The notes under the pieces are model-generated. The model searched no databases. It was given only the letters and a program-made list of their open reading frames with translations, and had not been told where the DNA came from. Both the position numbers and the translations under genes were made by a program. Shown here piece by piece: positions 22,301 to 37,300 of a stretch of 64,000 nucleotides of DNA. The DNA comes from Antilocapra americana. Lineage: Eukaryota > Chordata > Mammalia > Artiodactyla > Antilocapridae. The DNA is taken from assembly GCA_007570785.1 (NCBI GenBank), contig ML661900.1, positions 3,383,126-3,447,125 on the forward strand, written 5' to 3'. Position 1 is the first letter of the stretch; every line of letters starts with the position of its first letter.

Positions 22301-25300
22301 AAAAAAAAAAAAGGCTCCAAAAGTTCCTTCCTCCGATCCATACTGCTTATCTGTGCTTCCATCAGTGCCACTGAGTCTAAAAGGAGAATTGTTTAGACAA
22401 ACCAGACTGTTGTCCTGAAGCAGTCTAGGTTTACAACTGTGTACATTTTAAGAAATGGGGCAATGCAATTAATGGGCTTGCAGGGAAGCCCTCCGAACTT
22501 ACTCCTTAGGCCTATATGATAAACTAAGAAATGTCAAAATCAGATCTGTTTCAAGTAACCTTGATTAGACTGTTCTAATATAAAAGAGCTGGGTGACCCA
22601 AAGCCCCACTTCTTGGTATAGGAGGAAGCTCACGGAAGGTTAGGAACACTGTAAAATCTAAGGTCAAGACTGTAAATTGTACTTGGAAAAACACAATTTT
22701 ACAGGTACACACCCAGACAGGACTGCATTCAAATTAAAACCAGAAGGACAGAATGAAACAGCAGAGGCAGGAGAAACATAAATTATGGGGATTTACAAGT
22801 TTTCAAAGTACTTTTAACAATACTTTAAGAACACACTCTCAGATGATAATGCAGTTTGGTTTAAGAACAAAATCAACAAAGTAATAGTTCACATATTTTA
22901 GTTCAATAGCTAAAATGACATCAAAAACCTTTAGAGAATGTTGATAGGGACTTGTTAATACCTTCAAATCCAGCAGGAATGTTAAAGACTTGCAGTGTGA
23001 CAATTCAGCACATGGCTATGGGCTGCCATCCCTGACACTGGCTGAGAAAAATGTGCCCCTATCATCCACTTTATTGATAAAGCATTTACTTAAATCTTTA
23101 TTTTAATTATTAGCTACAAATTTTGTCACACAGCCAAATGATCATCACTTTAGAATTTATAATGATACCATTATTAGAAGCCTCTTTTCCCCTCTTTGGA
23201 CAAAAATTAAGAACAAGTTTTTTCTTTGGAACCTCACTGTTAAAATGCTATTACTGGAAGACTCACTAATTGAAAAGATATTAAACCGGACAGTCTGGCT
23301 GGCACAGGCACAACGTTAAACTCAAAGGTGGCAATTCCTGGTTCCTGGTAAGTCAGCACAGAACGTGAGAGCTTAACCATAACTTCTTCCACCTGGACTC
23401 CTGACCCTCGCTGGTGGGTGGGGGGGTCAGTCCCCTCTGGGAACAGAGCTGGTTATGAGTTGCCTGTTGAAAAAGCGAGTTTACGGAGGTCACCAGCAGG
23501 GTTGTGAGAGGACCTGTCAGAGGGCACTATCTTTAAGGCCCTGACTGCAGAAGACACAAATGGAGGTAGGCAGTTTGGGTGCCTGGGGGTGAGGAGCTCT
23601 CCCATAGGACCACCCAGGAAAGGACTTAGCCAGATTACAGTCAAGGGGTCTACCAGGGGTGCTGCGAGCTACCCCCCTGGCTTGGCAGTGAGCCAGAGGA
23701 GGACATTAGCACTGTCCTTCAAAGCACATTTCAGAAGTCGTGGGGAGACAGCATTAGGCAAGCCCGGAGGGGGCCAACTGGTAGCAATGAGGCTCGGTAG
23801 CACTGAGACTACCCCTGGATGATGCAGGCGGGCTCGGGGCACAGAGAAGTGGCAGTTTGGTGTCATGAGCACAGATGGGCAGTCAGCTGAATTAGGTTAG
23901 GTACTTCCTGTAGGGGCAGGGAAGCAAGGCTGGGGGTGCAAACAGCCTGACCTCAATGCTCAGGGCCTCGGGGACGAGGAGAGAGTTGCCTGAGAGGCTT
24001 TTGACAGGTTAGGGGATGAAGGCAGAACTCAGTTTTATTTCATCCAGTCCCTCAGTCCGAGGCCTTAGCGGGGAGTCAAATGTCACTTGGGACTGCTTAA
24101 GCTGTCCAGAATCAGCAGAAAGTCAACAGGGAAGTCAACAGGACATGAATGTCTTGCTGAATGAAAGAAACATACGTAAGAGAAATCTCCTACCATATGA
24201 TGTAAGTATGTCTCTCTATGTGCCTTCCTTGTGGAGTTGCAACTAAATCAGTAACTGATCTGTCACCTTTGTCTGGACAAAGGCCTAAGGTGGCACCACC
24301 CTGAGCCAGGCCAGGCCACCTGCCCTTTCTTTCAGGGCACACAGGTCAACACAAACATGAAAGGGTATTTTCACAGGGACCCTCTCCAGAGCACTGAAGG
24401 ATGTGACCTGCCTGTAGATTTCTTTGGTGGCCATGGTCATCAGACAACAAGTAGGGAGCTGGTGTGGCCTCAGGAGTAATGAGGAACCTCCTCTCAAACG
24501 TTCTGTCCATTTTCAGATGCAGACTAGGACTCCAAGGAAACCAAGAGAACTTCCAGCAACTTCAGATCAAAAAGGACTTCCCAGGTGGCTCAGATGGTAA
24601 AGTGTCTGCATACAATGCGGGAGACACGGGTTCAACCCCTGGGTTGGGAAGATCTCCTGGTGAAGGAAATGGCACCCCATTCCAGTATTCTTTCTTGCCT
24701 GGAAAATCCCAAGGACGGAGGAGCCTGGTAGACTACAGTCCATGAGGCTGCAAAGAGTCACACGACTTCACTTTCACTTTCAGATCAAAAGCTCTTGCTC
24801 TTGGGTGTGATTCTAAAATACATACTAACTACAGAGCTAGGAGATCTGAGTTCTGGCCTTTATTCTAGTCACCAACTAGTTGTGTGACCTAAGCAACCTG
24901 TTCAGTTGTTTTGGTTTTTTTTTTTTTAAGTATACTTTTCAATGAAGCATAACACATATCCCCTTTAAGTTAAAAGCCTGATTTTTCACAAAGTGAACAT
25001 ACCTGTGTTAGTGTTAGTTGCTCAGTCGTGTCTGTTTGTGACCCCACGGACTATAGTTTGCCAGACTTCTTTGCCCATGAAATTTTCCAGGCAAGAATAC
25101 TGGAGTGGGTAGCACTTCTCCAGGGGATCTTCCCGACCCAGGGATCGAACCCACATCTCCTGCATTGCAGGCAGATTCTTAACTGTCTGAGCCACTAGCC
25201 CTCAAATAAAGAAAAAGAACATGACCAAGAGTTCTGGGTCTTTAATATACTCTTTCTCACTGAGAATTAGATTCCCGCATTTTGAATTTAGGACAAGTCA

Positions 25301-28300
25301 CACTGAAACTACTTGACTGTATTAGAACATGAGAGAGCACTTCAAGGCTTTCTTGGACCCATTCTTGGTCATCCTCTGGAGAGAATTCTCCTTTGGGCTT
25401 CTAAGCAAAGGCCAGAAGGAGTAGTTCCAGGGTCACTGAAGAAAGGCACCTTTTACCTGTATGTCCTGGCACTCACCACCTTTTTTCTTCACTGGCAAGG
25501 GGTTGGGAGAAGGAATAGGGAGAGGTAAGAGAGGAAGTGGGCCAGAGACCCTCACTTCCTTTTCTTTTTGGAACTATCAACAATTCTGGGAAGAAGGGGC
25601 TTTAGAAAAAGGAAAGTTGCATGCTGCCAACGTGTGCCATAGCCTTGGAAAGAGGGCCAGGAGGATCTGAATACTGCCTCTAACCAGGCATCTGGGAAAA
25701 AAATTAAAATAAAAGGAATGGAGTAGACAAGTGGGACATGTTGATCCTTTCATCTGCTGATCCCTAAGCCTTCTGGCTCCAATCTTTGCACTTCCTACCA
25801 AGTGAAGTGTAACTGGGTGTCTCAATTGAGGAAGCCAGAGGAGAGCTCTAAATTCAGGGGCCATTTACTGAATGCCTCCTGTGCCAAATGCTGAAGGGGA
25901 CATGGAGAGGAGTCAAGCCTCATCTCTCAGGGAGATGAGGTATGTCCACAAAGGACAACAATACAAATGAGTCTGGGTCATCAGAGAGGGAAGGATAAGG
26001 TACTGGGGGATCCCATGGGAGGGAGAGATCACTCCTTACCAAGGTGAGGAAGGCTGCACTGAGCAGGTGGGTTGGACCTTCAAGGTTAGATCAGATCTGA
26101 GCACCTAGAATTGTAGGTGGAGGAATTTCACGTGGAGAGAAGAAACAACCTAGATTCAGTGCCAGCCTGTCTTCGTCTGCTCAGGCTGTCATTCCAGACT
26201 ACCCTCGACTAGGTGGCTTAAATGACAGAAATTTATTTTCGCACAGTTCAGAAGCTTGGAAGCCTGAGATCAGAGTGCTGCATGGCTGGGTTCTGGTGGG
26301 GGCTCTCTCCCTGGTTTGCACACTGACATCTCACTGGGTCCTCATGTGGCCTTTCCTTAGTGAGTGTGCGTGAGGCCACCAATCCTATTACATTAGGACC
26401 CACCCTCGTGACCTCATTTGACCTTAATTAATTCTTAAAAGTCCTATCTCCAAGGACAGTCACACTGGGGGTTAGGGCTCAACATACGAATTTTGGGGGA
26501 ATACAATTCAGTCCACAGCTCAGGTCCGATTCCTTACCACCCCTGGCCAGCACGAAGTTTCATGCAGGTTTTCCTCACTAACCAGGTGTATTTTAGAAGT
26601 GCTTGGGCCAGTTGTCTCTCAGAGGGCACAAGCATGAATCTGCAGGCTCAAGGGAGCTTGGTGCTGGCTCTGGTGGGTGAACTGGTTTGAGCCACGGTGT
26701 TCTTTCAGTGAAACAGAGGCAGATGGCAGCCTTCAGGGTTTACATGAGACTCAAACAAATCTGATCACAATCTTGATCACAAATTTGTGATCACAGCATC
26801 TGTGATCACAGTGTAAAAGGCAATGTTAGTTAGGAGCCTTGGGTTAGCTCACCAGTTCTCCTGCCGGATCTGGCTTCCCTACACTCACGGAACCAGAGGT
26901 CCCCTTCCAGTGTGTGAGGCCTGATGAGTGCTTTCTGTCATCCGGCCCTTGCCTCTCTGTAAGGGGTGCTCATTACAACTGGGCGCCTGGCAGCAGCGGG
27001 CCCTGCCCTGGCTGGGACTCATCAGCAAGCTTCATGCCACCTGGGAAGCCATGCATGCTGCAGCCTCTCCTTGGCCCTGCCTCCACAGAAGAGAGCTGTG
27101 CAAACAGGCTGGGGATGCCAGCCAGGATCCTGTGGTGGCGAGGTAGGAAGTGCATTCTGATAGCTCTGAAAAGAAAATCCTAGCATAAGTGTGATTCCAA
27201 GAAACACAGGTAAGTGGTACAGAGAAACAGCCTTAAGCTTAGTCTGTACGTGTGTGTTGGCGCTGTTGTGCCAGACTTGTCAATCTGAACACAGAGCAGG
27301 AAGGGCCAGAGCTAATAAGGCTGGTGTTGTGGGCTCCTGATTCAGACCCAGGGGGAGCGTCCCTCCAAGCACTTAAGGAAATCCTTAAGCCCAGGAAGCC
27401 TTCCCAGGCAGCACAGCCAGAGATTGCTTCTGCTTTTCAACCCAAAGACAAGGCAGCAGCTCTTATATTGTAATTTGTATGAGCAGCTTAATTCCTAGTT
27501 CTAGAAGGGCAGGAACTGTTTCCTTTACTTTTCTGTCCTCCCCTGCTCTGCTAGAGGGCTGGGCACCTCAGAGTTACTGGAATGAGTGAATCAAAGTGAC
27601 ACAGGGTCCCTAGTTAACATATTCTTCTGTACCTCACCTTGGGGGAGAATCACACCAAGATCTCTTCTCATGGGGTACAGATACCTTTTTCTGAAGCAGG
27701 CCTCTGTTTCACATTGTCTTAGGTCTGCTCAGCTAGTCCCTTGTCATAGATTTAAGGTTTGGGCGCCCCCTTCAATTCTTATGTTGAAATCCTAACCCTT
27801 ATGTGATGGCATCAGGAGGTGATTAGATCATGAGGGTGGAGCCCTCATGAATGAGATTAATACCTTCATAAAAGAGACACCAGAGAGCCCTCTAGTCCTC
27901 TTTCTGCCTTGTGAGGACAGGATGAGAAGCTGGTAGTCTGTAACTTGGAAGAGGGCCCTCCCCAGAACCCTGACCATGGACTACCAGCCTCCAGAACAAT
28001 GAGAAACAAATTCCTACTGTTTGACAAGCTATGGAACTTTGTTACTGCAGCCTGAACTAAGACATCCCTAAAGAATGGATTCTGTGATCATTCATCTCCT
28101 CCCCTAGAAGGAAATTGGGCTTGAGATTCTCAGCAGCCCAGGCACAAATGCAGAGCTCCCTGGCCCGGTTATAAGGAGAGGTCTGGAAAAAATCCTCCTC
28201 CTTTGTGGGTAGTGGGGTGACAGTGGTCTCTCACTTGATGTGAAGGAATCCAAAATCTTCTAGGCATCACATTGCCAGTTGTTGCTCATTGCTCAGTCGC

Positions 28301-31300
28301 TAAGTCGTGTCCGATTCTTTGCGACCCCATGGACTGCAGCACGCCAGGCCTCCCATCACACTGCCAGAACCTCAGCAACAGCCACCAGGGCAGAAAGCCT
28401 GTCACTGGTGGAGAGGGTACTTGGTAGTCTATGAAGCCCCTCTATCTACGCCATCTGAGTCTCTCAACACTCTTGAGGGAGGCAGACACAGATAGGTATT
28501 CTCTTTTATAAGAAGAGCTCTGAAACTCAGAAAGTTTGAGAGACTTGTTATAGGTCCATCGGCCAGTTATTTAGGAAGCTGGGCCTGGAAAACTCTTCTG
28601 ACTCTGAGAGCTGGCGTCTCTCTTGCGTCTCAGGCCCATCCAGGGCTATCATACCCGGGGGGCTGCCCCTTCCTAGGCAAAGGGGCTCTCTGTCGCCAAG
28701 CCTTGAGCGCGTTCCAATGACTGGCTGCCAGCCAGCTTCTCGCACAACTTTGCCAGCCCAGATGAAGAGGAGGATGACATACTGCCATTCTAAACAGACT
28801 AAACCAACTGACACACACAGATTAAACCAACACAAAAGGCCTTTCTTCAAAAACCTATATTCTGCTTGGCTAGGTATCAAATAACCAGTTCTCGGCTATG
28901 TGCTAGGCTGTGCCAAGGGTTTGTCTCAAACTATCAGACATAAGAACTTGAAAGAGAGGAACGGTTGGTGATGGGGCTAGATTCTCAGGAGTGAACTGCT
29001 GGAACATGTGACTTCTAAATGAGGACCCTCTTGTGATGGTGATGTAGTCAGCTGCCTTCTGGGTTTTGCGTGCCTGTAGACCTGGCCTTGTTTTTGAAAC
29101 AACCACTATTACATATGATATATTTATAATGCTAATCCTTGGTATGACCCAAAGAGTTTTTCCCAACAGTTAAATTTCAGGAAGAAAAAAAAAGGAAAGT
29201 GGAGGTAAGCTACTGAGTAGGTATACATCTGGTCTAGAAATGCAGTTGGCCTGGGCAGTCTGTGTATTTCACATCTGTGAAATGACAACTGCCGTAGTCA
29301 CTTCAAAGATCCCAAGGAGAGTGGCTAGGAAGGCTTCTGGGGACTCTATCATGTTATGTAAATGGAAAACAGCCTGATTCTCCTCACCCAGAAGGCCCCC
29401 TTCCTCCAACTGCGACCACTTGGAATGCAGCCAAGAACCAGGAAGTGAGCGAGCAGGCTGCTGAGCAGACAAACCAGTTCATTGATCAAAACTCTACTGA
29501 GCATCTACTCTGGCCGAGCACTATGTAAGGCTTGGGGAGCGAGGCAGTGAATGAGACAGAGACATCCCTGCCCTCACAGAGTGCCCAGTCTGTCCATTAT
29601 TTATAGCTGAGTTCTACAAGCTCCAACTCAGCCTACCAATTCACATTTCAGAAGCAAGTCTAACAAAAGTGGATTGGAATCAGCAAATTAGGAGACTGCT
29701 GGAGATAGAAGCACCAGCTGATACTAATAAGTGAGGGGGTGGGAATTAAAATTATTTCAAGAAGAAATAAGAATTGAGAAAGTTGCCTGGAATCATTTAG
29801 AATAAATGGCTGGTCTTGAGTGACATTATTGTACTGTAGTAATACATATTATAACCCCTGACCTTCTCTTAGTACTCTACACTTAAAAAATTTGCTTCAT
29901 ATATGTGATAATGCTCATGTACTTGATAGTATAGTAGGTATTCATTTCTTAAGGCATCAAAACTATATAATAAGTATGATTTAAGTTTAAGAAATAGATT
30001 TAAATTTTAAAAATGAACACAAGTAGTTAATGTTAAATAAATATTGTGTTTTAAAGGTAACATAAAACTCTGCAAAATTCACTTATATGGGAACAGCTCT
30101 CTCCCTGACCATACCAAAACCATAACACTAAATAATAGAAATAAACTAGAAAAAGGTTCTGTGGGGGCAGCTTCTTGGCCTCTCTCTAAATCCATCCATC
30201 CAACCATCCCTCCAAGCATCTTAGACACAACCATGGTGTCCTCTAGTAAAATCTCAATCTCTCTAGAATTCACCTACATTCAAGGAAACAAAATAGAAAG
30301 TTGTCACTTTCTGCCTTATCTACTTATACTCCATGAATCCTGCTAATTTTACTAAGATCTAAGAGTGATCTTAAATTTCTCCCTTATTTAGGAGAAGGCT
30401 TTGCATTTTATTTTATTTTCTCCCCTCAGAATGCCCTCTGGCAAACTGCTAACTGCTTAGGTCACTGGAAGCTCAGTCCCATGTCTGCCATGGACCAGAA
30501 GACAGAAACACACGCGTGGCCTGTCTGGCTCCAGAAGCACGAGCAGCTGTCTAGGCAAAGACAGGCCAACGAGTCTCCAGTTTTCAACAGTCTGAAGGCT
30601 GTAAGCATGTGGGAACAGGGGTTATGTCCTTTGTATTCACTGCTGTGTCCCCAGTGTGTGGCACAGTGCCTAGTACTGTGCCTGACAAATCACAGGTGCC
30701 CTATAACCAGCTGGGGAATGAATGAACGCGGACTGAGCTTTGGTGTCGACACTTGACTCCAGGGGCCCATCTATACCCACCTCCACACCAGAGCCCTGGG
30801 CCTACTCTTCCCAGGGCTTTCCAGGTCTTCAGAGTCGCTATCTTTGGACTTACAAGAACAGCTGACTGAGTACCTCAGGCAGCACCCCACCGGCTCCAAC
30901 AGCCTCTTGACACCACAGTCTGGAGAGCAGGGGCAGGTGGGGCATAGGTAGGGACAGCAAGACCTGTGCGCGGGTCTGTCAAGCCCAAGGCCAAACCACC
31001 TCCACGGCCAGGCTGGCAGGGTGAAGAGAGTACGAGATCAGACAGAAATGGACACAAATAGTTAAAATCTCACCAAGGAGAATTCTTTATGCCTAGGAAT
31101 GCTTGTTTTGCTTTTTCCCTTTTCTTGTCAGAGACAAGATGTCCTCAACAAACGGGCAAAAAATAGGTGTCTAGACATCTAAATTCATTATAAGAGACAG
31201 CCGAGAGGGCCTGTAAATCATTGGAACAAAGAATATTTTTCTAGCAGAGCAGAAACAAAGTAGTTGTCGCATTCCTCCCTGTGAAACTGGTCCTGCTACA

Positions 31301-34300
31301 AGGCTGGAGCGCAGGGGGCAGCAGGCCTAGTGGCCGGGCCGGGGCACAGGCTGAGCCCCTCTGTCCACAGTGCTCTTTGACAAGTCTCGTCACATCTGAC
31401 GCCCAAGCTCGGGAGAGGAAAGCTGTGACAGGAGGGGCCTCGAGGCCAGCGGCCTTTATGGGTCATATAAAGGAAAAGGTGTGTCCCCAACACCACCTAC
31501 ACGCCTTGTTTCTCTGATCTGATGCCTTGCGGGCAGAGTAGTCTGGACACTGAAATGGCTTTATTTCAACAGCACATGAGAAAAATTTGAGAAGTCTGTC
31601 CACATACATAATCAAACCAAATTTGGGGCAGAGAAACACAAAGATTCCCTTGGCTAGCACTGCAAACACATTCCTCTCTTCCCAAACTTGCTTCTGCCGT
31701 AAGATAGATTTCGAGGCTGAGATTAAGTGCGGAGATCTTGGCAGACTGTGTGGGAGGCAGGCCCCTGGAGCACTAGCCTTCTTCCTGGTGGTCCCAGGGA
31801 TTCATTGCTGTCTAGCGCCAGCCGAGGGTCGAGGAGGGAGGAGAGAGAGGGAAGAAGGAAAGGAGGCAGGGAAAGCCAGTATCTAGGGGGTGGGCCTCGC
31901 AGAGGCTTTGGAAGCCAGGTGATCCTACAGAACGAGGGCTTTCCTCATGCAGTGAGGAGGAGTGGTGGTGGCCGCAGTTCCCACCCAGGGAACCTGGGCG
32001 ACAAGGCCCCTGCTGCGCGTCCCCTGCTTCCTATGGGTGACAGGCTGCGTGCTGAGGACGCCGGGCAGAGGAGTGCAAAGCAGGCTTCTGGGCAGGTGCC
32101 CCCGCAGACGCCACCCGGCTCCTGTGGGGATGAGCAACGCGACATAACCAGGGATCTAGCTCCCATCCCGGGGCTCCACTGCAGAAGTCCCGAGGCCTGT
32201 GTCCCCACTCTCTATATCCTGAGTGGACTTTCAGACACAGCTTGAACATCTCCTCCTCCTGCTAGTAATGTTAGGGGCCCCTCACCATCTCTGAGAGAAT
32301 AAACCCCTAAGACCTACCAACTGCACGTAGGTCTCCGCATGGCCTCGGCCCAGCCAGCTTCTTCACCCTTAACTCGTGTTCTCTCCACTACCTCCTAAGC
32401 TACAGATGGAAGGAACAGCTTGTCATTTCCTAAACCTACCAGGCCATTTACATCTCAGTAAGCTCCCCTGGAGAAGGGAATGGCTACCCACTTCAGTATT
32501 CTTGCCTGGAGAATCCCACGGAAAGAGGAGTCTGGTGGGCTACAGTCCATGGGGTCACAAATGGCTGGACATGACTAAGCACACACACACACCTTTGCTC
32601 ATGGTCATTCCTAGGCCCAGAATGTCTTTCCTATCTTGCTTCCTGTCTATTCCGCCTCCAGATAGCAGCTCAAGCACCACCTCCACTGTGACATATTTTT
32701 AAACGAAGCTCAAGCACCCATCCAGGTTGCTTATTGATCATCTCTCCCTCTCCTCCCAGAGTGTCAGCAACCTGAGAGCAGGAACTTAGTCTATTTGTTT
32801 CTCTCAGTCTCCTGGGTGGCTAGACCATCACAGGCTCTTGTTAAATGTCTGTGGAAGGAAGGAATGAGCCTCGGCACCAACAAAACGGCTCCTAGGTGCT
32901 GGGTTCCACAAGGACAGATCTAGTCATTTCTGCATCCTCCAGCACTTGGTTTGAGATGGAGTGGGCATTTAGTAAAAGCTGATCACTGAGAGAAGGAATG
33001 AATGATGAATGCTCATATGGACACAAAGCTCACGATGCTGGCATTTCCCCAAGAATAAGTCACCTCTAGCCTCTGTTCCATGTTAGAGCCTCTTTTTCCT
33101 GCTTTCATGTTGTCTATTTTGTGAGAAGAGTTAACTTTTAAAAGAAGCATGTTCTAAATTCCCTTCAAACACATCTTGCAGCACAAGAAGGTTGGCCTAG
33201 ATTTCTCAAACACTTGGCTAACCCTAAAAGTCATGGATTCTATAATTTGTCAGAGACTATACCCGTAAGTGCTCTTTTCATTTTAATTTATGTTTGAGAA
33301 AGAACTTTGTCTAAAGAGCACAGACCTTGGAAATGATACAGACCCACTATACTGTCATACATTTGAGGGACCTCTTTATTTTGGATTTTTTATTATTTTT
33401 TTACTTGAAGTATCTATGTCCCACCTACCAAAAGGTAGGGGGTGGGGAGAGGAAGGAGAAGACTGGTCACAAAAAGTCTTAGATCTTGTGTCAGGAGACC
33501 TGGCTCCAGGGACTCAAGCAAGGCCTTCTCTTGTCTGGCAATGAGGGGAGCTGGACTAGATGATCTCTTAAGGCCGGTGAACTTGCAGAGATAACATAAT
33601 CCTGTGTTACAAGGCTTCACACACATGAGCACCTTTTGGTAATTATACCTGCACGGACACTACATTTAAATATGATGAAAATAGCTTAGAATATATTTTT
33701 TTCGTAAGAATGAATGAAAAATCTTCACACAAAATATGCTATCCTCATATTCTCAACTATTCTGATTTTGAACTTGGGTCAAGCCTTCCTTACCACAGAG
33801 CCTTTGGGTGGTGTGAGAATAGCAGAGTTAATAAATGCAGAGCACAGCCTGATAAGATTTTCTGATCACATCCCAGCAGCAGCCAAAGAGCATGGATGCA
33901 TTCCACGGAGCACTTATGGGCTCGCCAGCACCAGTCTATGACAATTTTATTTAATCATAAAAAATATAATAGTAGTCAAATCTTTTTGTAGTTTTAGTTT
34001 ACTGCTTTCTCAAGTGAAATAAATGGTCTCTCAGATTTCTTTTGCTTTCATCTCTCTGCTCTAAGTACAGTAGGATAAGGTTCCAATTAAGGTCCATTAA
34101 ATGCTCACATTGATTCATGTGAGGCATTTTCCAGTTTCTTTTCCTAACACCATCTCAGTGCACCTCTGAGTTATTTCTGTGGTGTGTTTTCAGTTTAGCA
34201 GTTGCCCATACAGAATAAGTTATTTGGGTGCGAGGTCTCCCTTCCTCCTATTTCTGCAGCTCCAAATGGTGAGCAGAGATTCTCCTTCACTGCCTTCCAG

Positions 34301-37300
34301 ACAAGTGCGTGTTTATTACCTGTCGGGCATGTCCGGCTGAACCACGCATGCCCCTTGGGGACGGGAGCTGGCAGCTGGACAGAGCCAGACTGACTCGCCC
34401 AGACCTCCCTTGGCAGCTGTGCTGGGGCAGTGCTTCGAGTGACAGCCCAGAGACCCCTCCAGGAGGACCTCCTCATGCTTCTACATCCCTTGGGTCCACG
34501 AAGACACACAAAGTTCTCTTCAGTTTTCTCAGCAGACGGGGACACAGGCTCTGACAGCAGAGATGGCCTATCTAAGGTGGTATCAAGTGTCGGAGCTGAC
34601 CAAGTGGATACTCCTAGGATCTTCCCATTAAGAGCAGGGAATGTGGAAGGCAGACATTTCAATCATATCACAACTAACCTTTGTTCAGGCCCAGGGGATG
34701 TACCAATTTTACACTATGCTCATGACCTAATTTAATCTGCACAACAACCCTATGAGGTGTTATCAGTGTTATCTTGATTTCAGGAAACTGGCACCAGGAA
34801 GGTAAGGGTTTTGACCAGGATCACAGAGCTAGTAAGGGGTATAGCTGTGACCAGACATAGGCCACCTGGCTCCAGCACCCACAGTCCTCTCATCAGGCTG
34901 CACACGCACTGCCAGTGCCTTAAAGCAGAGACCAGCTCACGGCTACCATGACAGAACCCCTCCACACCAGGTTCTTTGACGAGATGTGCAGACCCAAGGC
35001 GCAGGATCCCAAAGGAACCACATACAATGAGGAAACTTAAGAAAAATATTTTAACCCCGCCCCCCCTGAAACTTGCTCTTAAAATGAATGACATGGTGAT
35101 CTGGGGGTCTTTAAGTGTAGATTTTCCTACAGTGTATGCTTTCAGAGTGGGACACACATATCAAAAAGACTTGATGTGACAATGCCACCAACTTGACAAG
35201 CAAATATCCAAACGACATCCCCTCTCACAGCTGAGAGCCAAGTAAACCTGGGGTCTGCGTAATAAAGATGACATTTATAAAATAATTTATTTGGCTGCAC
35301 TGGGTCTTAGCTGCAGCATGCGGCATGCGGGATCTTCATGGCGTCTTTAGTTGTGGCATGCCAACTCTTAGTTGCAGCACGTGGGATCTAGTCCCCAGAC
35401 CAGGGATTGAACTTGGGGCCCCGGCATTGGGAGCATGGAGTCTCAGCCACTGGACCATCAGGGAAGTTTTGAGGATGACGTTTGATCATTCTAACAATTT
35501 CTTGGCTGTGTTATAGCTTGGGGGAAGCGACACTCAGGAAACCTGCCCAAGTTTATCACTCAAGTAGGGGGCAGCTAGGACATGGACTTAAATCTGCCTC
35601 CAATGTTTTCTCTCACACACTGCTGTTTTCTCAAACACAGGAATTTGCCAAATCTTAAACACAGTAGTTTCCTTTGGATCTCAGAACTACTGACTCCAGC
35701 AAAAACAAAACTAAGAAGTTTCTCTTAGAATAAATTCAAATGTAACTAACTTACCATGCCAAAGAAATGGCTCTTACATTTTTAGCTAAAAGTCACTTTA
35801 GGAGATTTGGTCACTAAAACAGAAGTGCTGTATTCTTTAAAATCTGGGGCCATTTTAACCTTTTCTGCAGTATAGTGTCTAGAAGAGACATATTATCTCA
35901 ACATCCAATAATTCATTTAACAAATACTAAGTAATTACTATGTGCCAGGCACTCCTGTAGGCCCTGCAGACAAAGACTCTGTTCTCGACATACTAACACT
36001 TTAGTAGCATGGGGTGGGAGAGGGGAGGCAGACAAAATAAATAAATGTTGGGGTAGGCAATAACTACATGAATTAAAATACAGCTAGGTCAAGGTGGGAA
36101 CAGGAACCATGGGGCTGATTTTAGATCCTATGGTCAGGAAAGGCTGCTCTGATAACATGATAACTGAGAAAAAAGCCTTTGAAAGCCATACCCACCCCAC
36201 CCACCCCGCCCCCCACCACATGCTGATTTCTGGGGGAGAAGATTCCCAGGTAGAAAGCAGTAAGAACCAAGTTTTGAGAGGTGTGTTTGCAGAACAGCAG
36301 GGAGACCAGCGTGGCTGCTTAGAACATTTGTGATGACTACATTTAGAAATGAAAATAATTGAATTCAAGCACCTATACTGGCCTGGGCATGATTTCTTTC
36401 TTCGTTTTAGACTTATACATTTGCCTTCTGTCAGAGCTGGAAGGGTCCTTTGGCGCACCCAGCCTAACTCTTTTGACAGAAAGGAAAGTGAAGCCTAGAG
36501 AAGGGCAGTGACTTGCTCAAGGTCACACAGCCGCATAGTTATGAGAAGACCTTGCCTCCTGACTGCTGTACCAGTGTTTGTTCTACGATGTCAGCCTTTT
36601 ACGTAAGATTTCCTACATCAGAAGAGGTGTTTTCTCTGTGATTACGGAAGTCTTTACAGTCTATCTCAGTGATTTTAAAAGGTACCCTTTAAGTTTGAAC
36701 ACGAAGGCAGGCCCAGAAAAAGTTTTATAACTGGTCACTAGTTAAACTTTGACAAAATATTCCTTCTGGCCTCATTTTCCACACCCGTGGAAGACTTCCA
36801 AGTGAGCCAAGGATGACTGACGACTGGACACATACCCCACACCTGGCGGCAGTGTCCAGCCTTGTACCTTGTTCACAGGACCTGGCTTGGGTACCTGGGA
36901 CTAGGGTGCTGACGGCTCCTTGTTGGGCTTCTTCCCCTTGTGCGTTTTCTGCTGCTCTGCCCAGTGCTGGGATGGATGGAAGTTAAAGAGGATTAACTTC
37001 ACGTCACTGTGCAGCTAAAGCAGCCCTCACAATGCCCCTCCTCATGCTCTCGGCCTCACAGCCACTGCTGGAGGAGTTTAGTGGGCTCCCAGCCTTCATA
37101 GTGGAATGGAGAGGAAACTATGGTGAGCTTTCAAAGTTTCAATGTTAGATTTCATGACAGTTATGTTACTGGAGTGCTCTGAACCTGAGTTCCCCCAAAC
37201 TGAGAAACTGAGAAGAAAGGTGAAAGAAGGATAGTTTGTTTCTGCTGTTCAGTGGCTAAGTCATATCAACTCTTTGAGCTCTCACGACTGCAGCATGCCA

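Noticed and set aside
31727..32245. 172-codon + strand frame in the GC-rich part of the large intron
   Set aside because: No domain, Gly/Arg-rich, overlapping frames on both strands; compositional artefact.
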